From contig NC_092657.1 of assembly GCF_032118995.1 (NCBI RefSeq), positions 4,709,891 to 4,773,890 on the forward strand: a stretch of 64,000 nucleotides of DNA, written 5' to 3'. The DNA comes from Asterias amurensis (Eukaryota; Echinodermata; Asteroidea; Forcipulatida; Asteriidae). Below are positions 1 to 13,100 of the stretch, in pieces. Within the stretch, counting starts at the first letter, position 1. Every line of letters begins with the position of its first letter. The notes under the pieces are model-generated. The model worked only from the letters and a program-made list of their open reading frames with translations. It was not told the DNA's origin and did no database searches. A program made the position numbers and the translations under genes.

Positions 1-135
1 ATTTGGGCCAAGAATTCATAACTTCAATAACTTATCTTTCTGTAAAAATGTATGTGTACTAAGCGCCTTGAGTACCTTTTTGGTAGATACATGCGCTATA
101 AGACTCTGATATTTTATTATATTTGTATTTGGGCG
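1..135 (+). mobile_element. SINE 3' end fragment
   Basis: The reverse complement matches 2,095-2,190: TACTAAGCGCCTTGAGTACC and GATACATGCGCTATAAG, followed by an ATT-rich tail. Its head lies off the window. Confidence 0.6.
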
Positions 136-419
136 TAGGCAATGATGGCATGTAACTCAACTCACCACAGCTAGCAGAACGCGTATGATCTCCTGAATAT
201 GATAGATCATTTTACTGGCAATGTACGTACGATTCTCCCAGGCTTCTTGCTTGCCTGGTTTATCTGTAAAATTAATGGAGAAAATAGAATTACATGTAGC
301 TTAGCTGTTGTGTTGCACTCGTGTTCCAACCAAAATGACCTATGGTGTAAGTGCAAAATCGAGTTTAAATGGCCTGATGTTTCGACCCATTTTACATGCT
401 ACAACTGAGACGATATTAG

Positions 420-560
420 TTTGGTGAAATGTTTTACTCATTTCTCAAAAACTACAGCCCCCTTAGAAAGTAATATTTTAAGGGAAGCTTTCTACCATCA
501 TTTGCTTCAAACCATGTAAGTTTAATCTAAATCTGTGGACATTATGTTTTATTTAACTGA
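420..560. repeat. Family K MITE fragment
   Basis: ACTCATTTCTCAAAAACTAC, then AAGTAATATTTTAAGG and GTAAGTTTAAT match one half of the palindromic element at 23,240-23,609. Confidence 0.6.
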
Positions 561-660
561 AAGAAACGCACGACTCTTACAGTAAAAAAGGTTTCTACTG
601 TGGTAAAAAAACTAATTGCTGTTCCCAGATTTTTAAATCATAAATCAGAAGTCATTTAGA

Positions 661-1015
661 GTGTCATGGCCGAGTGGTTAAAAGCATCGAATTCAAGTTC
701 TGGTGCTAAGTCACCAGAGTGTGGGTTCGAATCCCGGTCAGGACACTTGTGTCCTTGAGCAAGACACTTCACTATAATTGCTTCTCTTCACCCAGGGGTA
801 TAAATGGGTACCTGCAAGGGTAGAGGTTGATATTGTGAATGAAAAAGCCTTTGGAGCGATATAAACTGTTTCCCAGGCTGTATACTCCCAAGGGAGCTGA
901 GAAACATTAAACAGGGATGTTATTGGCCCCATGACCAGGGCACTAATGTAAAGCGCATTGCTACGATTATTGTGAAATGCGCTATATAAGAATTGGTTAT
1001 TATTATTATTATTTG
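661..1015 (+). mobile_element. tRNA-Leu-like SINE, full length
   Basis: The tRNA-like head at 661-746 has an A box (TGGCCGAGTGGTTAA), a CAA-type anticodon region (ATTCAAG) and a B box (GGGTTCGAATCCC). A body with CACCCAGGGGTATAAATGGG follows, then a LINE-like tail (GCGCTATATAAGAA) and (TTA)n. Same family as 59,050-59,406 on the other strand. It lies about 120 nt beyond the donor of vinculin exon 5. Confidence 0.85.
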
Positions 1016-1135
1016 TTATTTGTTTCAAGTAGAGTGAGCCTGAAACTAGTTTAAGAAAAAGTCTGTCCCGAGCAAATGAACGGTTAATCAGGGCGGTGTA
1101 TACATAAGGTTTCACTGGGCTGCCGTTATACTTAC

Positions 1136-4100
1136 TGTCCTGTACGATAAAGACGTAGATCTTCATGCTAGAGACCAGTAAGGGGATAAGCTTCTGGAAC
1201 TGTTCGGTGTGTTGAGCGAGTTGAGCGGCATGGGACGCGTTGATCAACTCTTCCCTGCGTGCTGATACCTGACCATTCATGCTGGTCGCTCCGGGGGTAA
1301 GACTCTGTAATTAAACATAGATGATATTAGCCTCATCAACAAACAAAAAAATTAAATTATAAACAGTAGCTATCATTATACATACAAGTCAGAAGGGCAA
1401 AACTTAGGATTGGGTTAAGCCGTGGCTTTTGTACCCTATACCTACATGTATCAACAGACTAAAATTACAAAGAGTAGCTATCATTATACGTAAGTCAGAA
1501 GGGCAAAACTTAGGATTGGGTTAAGCCGTGGCTTTTGTACCCTATACCTACATGTATCGACAGACTAAAACGTTGTATAGGACTCACAAAGACAAAGACA
1601 AGGGACAGACGGACACATGTACATTTGACTGGTATTCTGGAAATTTATGCTAAGCTCACAATTTGTAAGCAAAATTGTCTGCTCAATTGGGTCCTGTGCT
1701 CTGTACCAATTGACCGCAGCACGCTAAGAACAAAACAAAACAAATAAATTGTGCTGTACCTGAACGAAGGTCAGAATGTCTGCCATGGTGTCAACGACCT
1801 CCGACACGGCCAACAACTGAAGCACTTGCTCACAGATCTTGACGATCTTACGCACTTCGCTCTCGTCGAATACAAAGAGGAGATCAGAGGTGCCTTGAAG
1901 AATCCCTGCATTGAAAATGTAAATATCGTTTAGTAAGTGCGAAACAATCTCCTAAAGTCGTACTTTAATACGCGGAAGTTTGAAATTAAGTAGGATTGGA
2001 AACTTTGCACGGTGGAAGTTCAACTAAGAGAGGTTTGCAGCAACACCATGTGTAATGTCTTTTGAGTACTGTTGGTTAATAAAAATAATAATAATATGGA
2101 AGTCTTATATAGCGCACGTATCTACCAAACAAGGTACTCGAGGCGCTGAGTATATATACAAACTTTCAGAAAGATAGGTTATTGCAGTGATGAATTCTAA
2201 GACCCAATTATTTCATGTATTTAGCACAGGGTTTACAAGGTGCTACGGCGCATACGAACCCCTTCCCTTTTCAATAAGTGCACTGGGTTCTTTTACATGC
2301 GTTACACAACACATGGGACCAACGGCTTTATGTCCCATCCAAAGGACGAAGCAATGGTTAAGTGTCTTGCTGAAGGACACAATTGTCACGGCTGGGGATT
2401 CAAACCCACACTCTGCTGATCAGAAACACCTGAGTTAGAATTCGGTGCTCTTAACCGCTCGGCCACAAAATTTCCCGAAACAAACCGGTGGTTATGCTAA
2501 GACAATCAGAGCATACTGTTCGAAACGTCAAGTCGTTAAACACCATTTCTCTTCAGACCCATCACTACTCAAAAGAAATATTCACATGGTGTTATCGCAA
2601 ACCTCTCAAAGTTTGAAATTGTCAAAATGTTATACCTCGATTAAAAAAGCCTGGATGTACAAACAAAACAAGTAGGGCGTGTTATGGCCAAACAGTCTAG
2701 TTCACTGGACCCAAGCTCTGGTGTTTCAGCAGTAGACTGCTCGGCCACGACACACCACGACAGCCCACAATACACTACAACACACAACAACAGACCACGA
2801 TACACCACGATATCCTGCACCAACCTCTAGCTCCATCAATGAGCTTCTTCCTAGCCGGTACAGAGTACGGGTCGGCTTGTAACATGTGACTTGCGTCCAC
2901 CAATAACCCGGAAGACCGCTCCACCATCTGAAACGTAGGCGGCATCTCACGGCGTAGTATCTCATCTTTGCTGGTACTTGCAGTCTGTTTACCGACCTAG
3001 AACAGTTGGGATTCAAAGTGGAGATGTTAAGGAAGGTTGAGGGCACAATGCACTGTACCTCGGGTGGGAATCGAACCTATGACCATGGATCCCACATTTC
3101 TTTGTGGCCAGATCAAGAAACATTTCCCACCGAATTGCTTTCACTGGTATACATGTAGTGCTTGATACAGATAGAAAATTGTTAGTCATTTGCAAGCAAA
3201 ACGATGAAAAAAAGGCAGTGTACAAAACACATAGTCTCTATCGGTCATGCTTGTTGGGAAAAACACTCTAATGATGAATGCGAGTGTACTCAAGAGCCAC
3301 ATACCTATACATGTACATGTATGTTGCGAAACAAAATCCAACACGCGGCTGACGTGAACGGATACGGTTATCATATCCGTATCTGTATCTGTATCCGCAC
3401 GCTTGCAAAACCTCTCTATACAAGATTGAAACCAACAGAGGGTTCCAATTACCAAACAAATACAATTCCTTCGAATAGAATTTGAAGCCAAAAGGAAGAA
3501 TCTGTGCAGGAAGTGGTTCTTTACAAATATGTAAGTTAATGAAGTAATGAAGTAAGCCAGAAAGACCAGCCAGACTTTTCACCGGCATTTGGCCAGCAGA
3601 CAACCGGGTCCAATGTCATAGGGATGTTTATCATAAAAAGTAACCCAAGCACATAATACCAAATTAAAGGCACTGGACACTGTTGGTAGTAACGCAAAAT
3701 ATATAGTTATTTGCACACAAACTTCCTTGGTAATGAGCTAGTTTTTGTGCTTACATCTTTATGAAATCTGGCACAGTGCAATTTTTTCAACATCCTAAAT
3801 GCACAATTCAAATAAATATGGGTCTGCATATTTTTGTGTGAGTTAGCTTATTGAGTTGTGATGATACTCAATCAAAAATGCATTGAATTTGACCTTCTGA
3901 CTATTGCAAAAAATGCCTCTCTGGAATGTAGAGATTGTTGTTGTTGTTGATATCAAATTATGCCAGGTTTCAAATTTCAATCTGAAAGATTATGACATAA
4001 AATAGAATACATTCTATTGGTTGCATTGCTCCGCGCAGAGTATGCCCAAGCTCATTCAACCAATCAAGGGTGTGCATTTTTATAGTCCTCATTTTCGTTC

Positions 4101-7100
4101 TTGTTATCGGGCCTGTGTGACCGGGCGTTTAGGACAAGTTTACTTCCGTATCTATGGATGTTAGGACACATTAAGCCCATCCTAAGTTAGGACGAGATAC
4201 TCCTCTTAACTTGTTATAGGATTTATTCTAGCGTGTCGTGAAATCGGCTGCTGCCTCCTTCCCGTGTCTCTACATTTTAAAAGAATATTCTCGGTTTGAT
4301 TTTTGAGTCCTTACAGCTACGAGGTTGCTGACAGCTTGGGCGACGATCTGGATTGGCGACGTCAGATCTGACATAGCATTTCCATCTTCAGCTTGTTCAT
4401 GAAGGATCACAAGTTGTCCAACCTGAAGGAAAGGAAATGTATTTGTTAAAGCAATCGCACAACATCGGTAAACAGTATTGTCCAAAGGCCAACACAGATG
4501 TATCACAACTTATATATACAAAATAACAAACCTATGAAAATTTAGACTCAATAGGTCATCGAAGTCTGGAGAAAATTTGAGAAAACCCACCCTCGTTTCC
4601 GCACATTTCGCAGTGTAATGACATGTGTTTAAAATAAATCCGTTATTCTCGATATCGAGAATTGCTAATTGTTTGAATGTTTCCTCAAAAAGTAAAGCAT
4701 TTCATGGAATAATATTTCAAGAGAAGTCTTTCACCATTACCTTCCTGTAAACCCTGTAAGTTATTTGTTTATTATTTTAATTATTGTTCTGTTCAGAAAG
4801 TGTCCGATGGCTTTAAACTCTCAAATAAAATAAAATGAAATACTTGTATTCAAACAACAGGCCTAATACATGTACTTTATGAAGGCAACGAAAGCGGTTG
4901 CCTCCATGCCCCCCTAGTCATTGCCTTGGTGCCCCTTGAAATGCTCCAGTAGAGTTTAAAACTTCCTCACAGGGTGCCCTTTACCAAGGAGAAAGGTCTT
5001 GGTGCCCTTGCCCTTTTAAAAACGAAGCATACAGGCCTGCTTGTACAATATATTATCGTCAAGTTCAGGTACACACTAATCCTCCAATCAGATTGGCAGA
5101 ATGGAGTGGTGATAAAAACCTATATTGCACGGCTAATATCACTACCATGCGTCTTGTGTGTTCTATATCACGCGCCAATTTTCTTGAAGATAAATAAGTT
5201 ATCACACGCGCGCTCGTGAAAATACGGAAAATATAGCGCGTCTGCGTCCCATATCCAACTCAGCCTTCGGCCTCGTTGGATGTGGGACCCAGAAGCGCTA
5301 TAATTTTTCCGTATTCCACTCGCGCTTGTGTGATAACTTATATTGTCAATGAATGTTGTGATTTAAACTTGACACATAGATTTAGTGTAATTTGATAGCG
5401 TACATTCATTTCAATCCTCTGGTTTTCAATAAACATCAGTTTTTACCGGTAAATTTTATTTTTAGTGTACCGATAACTGTCTATAATTACTTTTTAAATG
5501 TATTTTCTGTATGGTTTTAAATGGATTGATATTGTTTAAAAATTGTTTTAAAAGCACACAGGAGCATGTTTCATGGATGAACGCTATAATTGTTATTATT
5601 ACGCATGGTACATCTTAAATTTTGAACAAGTACATTCATTCAATCCCTCTGGTGCATTAATCCAAAAACCATCACAAATTGATGGTACATGTACATGTAG
5701 ATCCATCATAACTTATCATAAGTAAATTCATTCATTCAAAACCTCTAGTTTTCCACTCCAGAAACATCATTGGTTTTTTGGAAGAGTATGGTAGTACATT
5801 CATTCAAATTCTCTTAGTTTTAAAGTTTTAAAATAAAAAGTCTTTCAGCAATATATGCCCCTAAAGGAATGGTAGAGCAGGCCTGTATGCTTCGTTTTTG
5901 AAGGGGCAAGGGCACCAAGGCATTTTCTTCCTGGTAAAGGACACCCTATGGGCAATTCCATGAAGAAGTGGACATGACCTCAAAATTTAGAATTGGGTTT
6001 TTTAAGTAAAAATTAGGCTTATATTGTAGCATATACATAAAATATTCAGGAAAAAATGGTTTCAATGTCATGTCTTTGCAAGAAAGTTACAAAAAAATAA
6101 TTTTTGTGCCAACAATGTTTTATCATGAAATTATGTGTAAAAAAGTTGTGCAACTTCAATTTACTACTGAAGGGGGAAGATAACAAGGTATCAAATCAAT
6201 CTAGTCATATTTATTCATTGATTGGACCTACACATTGGCTGCAATCGTCAAAATTTGTGTTTGTGATAGATTCAGACCATCAATCTGTGAAGCTTGTACC
6301 CCCATTAAACCTTATGTAACGTAACTAACCAAAACTTCCAATTGTTTCTGCCTGTAGAGAAGGCAATCAATTAAAATGTTTATATCTTGAATTTTCCTAC
6401 TTGGTGCAATCCTTAATTAAAATAAGGAAGGAAAAATCATAAAAATTGTACCATGTGGAAAATAGAAGCAGCCAAAAACTGTAACGTAACTAACTATGTA
6501 ACGTAACTAACCGGACCGTAACGTAACTAACCGACATAAAGACTATTAAGATGCTGCTAAGTTGACACAAGCATAAGTTTTCAGCCATGTTGTAGAGTTT
6601 AAACAAGTTAGGGAAGTGTGATACTGTTCTTTGACCCACAATTCAACTTCTAGCAATGTTTTGTTTGCCATGTGCCTCATTTTGTCTGTATGCATATTAT
6701 GTATGCAAGATCCATGCGCAACACCCCTGTCCTACAAGTTCATCTTCTTCAACTTTTGTGGTGAACTTTTTGGGGTAAGTTTGATGACAATAAAGTTACA
6801 TGGTGTAATCCACATGAATTTTATTTTAAAGGGTTATCTTAAAGTTGTATTTCTCTTCTATATACTAAATTAATGAGAGTTTGTGTACAAGTGCTGCATG
6901 TGTATAATTCTAACATTGTTCATCAGGTACATACATATGTGTATAGTTACAAAAATTGCAATTTTCAAAAAAGTTGATTGACTTTGTTCCTTATTTTTAT
7001 GTCCATAGATCAAACTGGCCATTTTCAAACAAGGAAAAGCAATTAGCAACACTAAGAAAACATAAAGGCAGCTAGTCACTACAAAAAAATACAAGGAGAA

Positions 7101-10100
7101 AAAGGCAGTGGCCGTCCAGACATTTTGTGACATAAGAAACAGCGAGAGATTTTGCTGTCTAATCGTCAACAATATCAGCTTGTATGTAAGGGGGAAGCAA
7201 ACTCATTATAAGCTTGTTGCCCTGTGCAAACAGACCATGGGATGCGATTAGTGTGAAAAAAACAAAAACATTTTGATGTGCATCTCGTAGAGATATTTTA
7301 AAGGACAAAGCACAAAAAAAAGTAGGACCGGAACGTGTTCAAAAGGTTTAATATTATAATAAGTCTTCCTTTGTACATGGATAATCAAAGGCTTTAGGTA
7401 TTAATTAGGGAGGGGGTACATGTATGTAGTAGAAGGGCAAAGAGGAACTGGTGTTGGTAGGTCAGGGTGGGGTTAGGAAAGGAGGGAGGGTGTGATGAAG
7501 AGAGAGAGAGACTGCCCATTTAAGCATTAAGCTGAAAAGCATTGTGGAGCGTGACAGCTGTACTTCAAGAGCAGCACAAGATTGAAATTCGCTGGACTTT
7601 CTTCTGCACCTCCCATGGCAAAGGTCATGTGGATGGCATGGGAGGGGCAGTGAAACATCTTATGTAAAATGGCCCACTCAAAATGTTTGTATCTTCTATA
7701 CGAGGGACAAAATGATTTTCAAGCTAGATGTGCCAGAAAATGTCAACAATCACGAGCATTTCAAAATTTCTGTTTAACTGTAAGATTAGTGTCCATGACC
7801 AAGAGTCAAGACAAGCGACTCATTTAACATCCTTTCTATTGTTTTGTTTTCTTTGGTATCTATGTAAGAGAGAAATTCACTTGGTTTATTGTGACTTTAA
7901 AATACTACATGGCTTATGAATGTAAAGGAACAAGTTTATATGTTACAGATATAAACATTTTGTAATATATGTGACCTGGGTTAATGATATGGCGAGGTAA
8001 TGGCTTTTTATACCTTTTTTGCAATTTTGTTACCAAATATTACTTTATTCCATTGTTTTTTGCTTAATTGATTTGTATATAGTGTAGTATTGCATACTAG
8101 TTACTAATATAGACCATATTAGAGCTGTGAGTGAAGTACAAAGGGTGTATCACAAATAATATTAGTCACGGACAAAGTGTAACGTAACTAACTGTAACGT
8201 AACTAACCATGATTTTGGGGCAATGCCTGGAACTGATATGAGTTATTTTATTTTTTCCCCTACCAAAACACTTGCTAGTACCCTTGTAGTTATAGAAATA
8301 GTAAAGTTTGTTTCAGCTGTACCCTGTTTGAGGAAACTTTTTGTTCAAAGACATGCATTTTTTTTCCATGTCCCTTTTTTGTAACGTAACTAACCAAAAT
8401 TAAACTGATCATAACAACGGAATAAATGTGTCTAGAAGTTTGTAATTTTGTTGTATATTAGGTCTAACCAAGATGTAGCCATGGTACAAAAATGGAGACT
8501 TGATAGGCTTTCATGTTAATATTGGAGATCACAGAGCTGTGCTAAGCAGCTAAAAGTGTAACGAAACTAACCGTGGAATTGCCCCTATGAGGAAATTGTA
8601 AATTTCCACTGGAGCATTTCAAGGGCACCAAGGCAATGACAAGGGGCAACGGAGGCAATTGCCTCCGCTGCATCCATGGAGTATCAGGCCTGGTAGAGCA
8701 TTTGGTCTTTGGAAGAGTTGGCTATTCCTATTTTCTGTTTATTTATCTATTAAAACATCATAAAGGGATGGTGCACTATTGCTTTTGGGAAGAGCACTAT
8801 TCATTCCAAACCTCTAAATTTCCAAGAAAAAATCCTAACCCAATTTTGTGTGAGAGGCCTACACCATGCACTCAATAAAACAAAATGCCATGGTAGATCA
8901 TTTAAAATACATGAAGCATCTTGTCTAGATGCTGGATAGGCTTTGACAAGTAGCTGGATAGATGTACTCGCATGACAGAATATATACATGGTCTACTGAT
9001 GACACACATAGTGATGATACAGCATCTAACCACACACACATGATGCTTGTGTGTATGAGAACTACACCCTACCAAACATGGGCACGATCCTAGTGACACA
9101 GTCGGTACTGCGGCAAGCTGGTTGGCAAGCCAGCTGACCATGAACATGTGTGATAATAATGCATCGTTGATTCTAGTACACCAGGCCGGAAACTTCATGG
9201 AGGCAACACAGGTGATTGCCTCCATGCCCCGTGGTCACTGCCTTAGTGCCCTTAAAATACTCTGAAATGCTCAGGAGAAAATGCCTTGCCAGTGAGTGCC
9301 CTTGCCCTTTCAAAAACAAAGCATCAGACCTGGCACCTGGGGTGAAATTTTAACAAGTTTTTTTTTTCTTTCTAATAACACTTTATATCGGGAACTTCCT
9401 TCCTGTAAACATCACTGCCACTTTGTTTGGGTGCCCTTTACCAAGGAGAAAATGCCTGTTCAAAAACGCATCAGCTCTGGGGTGAAATGTGAAAAAGTAG
9501 TTTTTTTTTCCTATATCATTTTATATCTGCAACTTCCTTCCTGATAACATCACTGCCACTTTGTTTGGGCTACATGAACTATGTTTTGTACTTTAGAGGA
9601 ACACGTTGCCTTGGATCGGTCGGTCGGGTTGGTCTTTGAAAAGTGTTTGTAACTATTTATTATACATGCATGTATGATTAAAAAGATTTTTTAAAAGTAT
9701 AATATAATGATCCACACAAGTATCACTCAAAATTGCGTGGTTTTCTTTTTACCTTATCGACTAACACGGTTGGCCATTTTTAAATTATCTTTCTAACAAA
9801 TATATATATGCATTTTATAACAAACGGTTACAATCGCTTTTCAAAGACCGGTCCAAGGCAACGTGTTCCTTAAGAAAATTTCATTACAGATCTGAATTCT
9901 TGAATCAGCCAGACACTATCAGCAAAAAATAGGGCAGGCGTCAAAATAACCCATGACACCCACAACAATTGCCATAGTGTGAGGAGTTGTTCCTTTATTA
10001 TTGGAGCAATTGTTTAATTGTTATAAAATACTATAAAGTTATTCTCTCTCCACTGAGGATGCGGGATGGCGCCCTTTGAAGTTTAGAGACCCCCCCACGC

Positions 10101-13100
10101 TCCTCACCGACTGCACAATCCTCATCAGGTGAGGATGCCAAACTGTATCTGTAGTTTTAAACCTTTTATTTAATCATTATAATGCAATGTTATTGACTCA
10201 TGCTTATTTTCATTATATCCGCAAATATCCATAGATTCAAATTCTCTTGTAGATTTGGGAGTTTCATTGACTTAGGTCACTCAACAATTCAATAAAGGGT
10301 TAACTACATTGGCGGAGAGAAAACAGACCCTGTGTGTCTTTAAAACTCCATTTCCAGTACTAAGCAGCTGCTTTGGACCCCCACACTACATTAGTCTTCG
10401 GACCCCAACACATGTCTTACAATAGTGCCCCGTGCTTTTGCTGTGGTGTTCAGTGCAAAGTTCCAATACAAATTAAAATTTTCCTCATCAAAGGTGCCCT
10501 TAACGAGAGGAAAACTGTGCCCCGTCAAGAGCAAAGTTCAAGGCACCTGGTAGGGCGACCACGGCCAGCTGGCCACCCCCATTGCTTGATGTCTGCATCT
10601 GAATGACTCACATTATTTTTTAATAATTTTCAACTCCATACAGTGATTGAAGATTATCTTTCTCCCAGCAGGGGTTATGGTAAAATTACTCATGAATAGG
10701 AATTCAGTTAGTCAGAATACACAATGTCACAATCTGTTACTGGGCCGAGTAAAAAAAGAAACTTGTTTAGCGTCCCCGCCCGCTTCCTTCTTAGAGGCCA
10801 CCTCCTTTTTTTTCTCTTCTTTTTTTTTTTATGAAAAAAGGGCTATTACAAACGATCTGAGCTAAAACAATCTGAATGTCTTGTCCAAAATGTTTCGTTC
10901 ATGTATTGTGTGTTTGCGCAGTAGAAAAACCAATGGATTTTGACATTTTAAAAAGAATGGTGGCCATCTTGAAAAAAAAAAATCCAAAAAACCATATTTC
11001 TTTTTTCACTCGGCCTTATGTGGCTAGGGTTCAATTTCATTATTTTGCTGTTTTACACTGCTCAGCAAACTTCTATTCTAGGCAAAAAAAATGCTTTTAA
11101 AATTGTAGCAAATTCCTAAACTAAGCAACAAATGGGTGGGGCACCTGTTACTAAAAACACTGTGGACATGCTTAGCAAATTTCTTCTGCTTAGCAAATTT
11201 GTCTACACCTAATAAGCAAAATACACTCCAGGGCGCCTGTCACATCAATGTTAACCAAAGGACTTTTGGTTGGTAACCAGTTTCTCCTTAAAGGAATATT
11301 TGTCTCACTTAGCGAGTTTTCTTTTGCTTACAGGCTTTAAGTAATTGGGCCTTGACTGCTGAAAGTTTAACCATGATCGTTGATTGCTCTCCCTCAATGA
11401 TCAACGGAGAAGAGGAAATAAACTATAAGAGTCTAACTACTGTACAATGTAGTCCAGCTGGCTAGACAATGGTGGTAATGAGATCTACAAATGTAATAAA
11501 AATAATTGTTTGTTTCCGCTAACCCGTCTGTTTGTGCATGGACTTGCCAACTGTAAATATTTGTGGCAAAATAATATCTATTCTCTTCCCACTGTTGTAA
11601 GCTTCCAGTCAAAACCGGAAAACCTATAATTAGAGAATAACAATTAAAAAAAAAAAAAAACAATCCAGAAAACAACAAGAAAACAACTAATATTTTTTTT
11701 TTTGAGTCTCTTAAAGGCAGTGGACACTATTAGTAATTACTCAAAATATTTATGAAACCTTACTTGGTAACAAGCAATTGGGAGAGGTTGGTAATATAAA
11801 ACATTGTGAGAAATGACTCCCTCTGAAGTGGAGTAGTTTTCGAGAAAGAAGTAAATTTCCCTGAATTTGGTTTTGAGACCTCAGATTTAGAATTTGAGCA
11901 GAGGTCTCGAAATCAAGCATCTGAAAGCACACAACTCCGTGTGACAGAAGGGTGGTTTTTCTTTCACTAATATCTTGCAATTTCGACGACTGATTGAGCT
12001 CAAATTTTCACAGGTTTGTTATTTTATGCATGTTGAGATACACCAAGTGAGAAGACTTGTCTTTGACAATTACCAATAGTGTCCACTGTCTTTAATGAAG
12101 TAAAACCAAATTAAAATAAATAACACCTTGTAAGGGTTGGTAAAGAACAGCTACTTCTGAGAACCATTTCATTTTGAATTAATTACAAAGAGGCAACTTA
12201 GGTCAACGATCGGTTGCTCACTTTTGGTCTTGGCTTTGGTAATGGTGCCCCATCAAAAGTTTCTAACTGAGTTTAATTTTTAAAGATTTTTCAATGGAAG
12301 TTCCTAATGCAAAATGAAAATGGGCTTGAAATGAAATTCCAGGCCTATTGTAGTAATATTAGCTAAACAGGAAGAAATACATTAAATCAACTTATTATTA
12401 AAATAGACAGAATGCACAAGGCCCTAAATAAAATAAAATCTGCGGAACTGGTTAGAAAAAAACACACACAAAAGTGAACCTTGACTTAAATGATTAATAA
12501 AAATAACAAACATGAACAAATTTAATTACTGTCCAAAACAAACACATGAGATTTTGGCTACGCTTTTGTCAAGTGAAGTTAAAAAGGACATGTATTCTAT
12601 GACATAGGATTTCTCTGTGGTTTCACTTGCAAACTAAGCGTCTACTTTTCCTTTTTCCCCAGAGACCATTGTATTGTTTTACTTTATCAAAGGCACTGGA
12701 CACTATTGGTAATTACTCAAAATAATTGTAAGCATAAAAACTTACTCGGTAACAAGCAATGGAGAGCTGTTGATAGTATAAAACATTATGAGAAACGACT
12801 CCCTCTGAAGTAACATAGTTTTTGAGAAAGAAGTAATTTCTCGCGTGGGGTCTCGAAACCAACACTGAAAGCACACAACTTCGTGTGACAAGGGTGTTTT
12901 TTTTTCTTCCATTATTATCTCGCAACTTCGATGACCAATTGAGTTCAAATTTTCACAGGTTTGTTATTTTGTGCATTGTTGAGATACACCAAGTGAGAAG
13001 ACTGGTCTTTAAAAATTACCAAAGGTGTCCAGTGTCTTTAAAGCAAAATAAACAAATGAAAAGAGCGAAGCCCGACCTCCTCAGGGGGCGGGATAGGAAA

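Noticed and set aside
661-746. tRNA-Leu gene (also at 51,280 and 59,320)
   Set aside because: The A and B boxes are good, but each is followed by a shared non-tRNA body and an (ATT)n or A-rich tail; they are SINE heads.
990-1135. Extension of vinculin exon 5 past 1,136
   Set aside because: The frame stays open and gives ALINRSF, vaguely like human ALKNRNF, but GACA|GTAAGT is a much stronger donor and the residues after it do not match.
5951-8583. A host gene inside element J
   Set aside because: ORFs are short, AT-rich and without recognisable residues or splice-linked partners.
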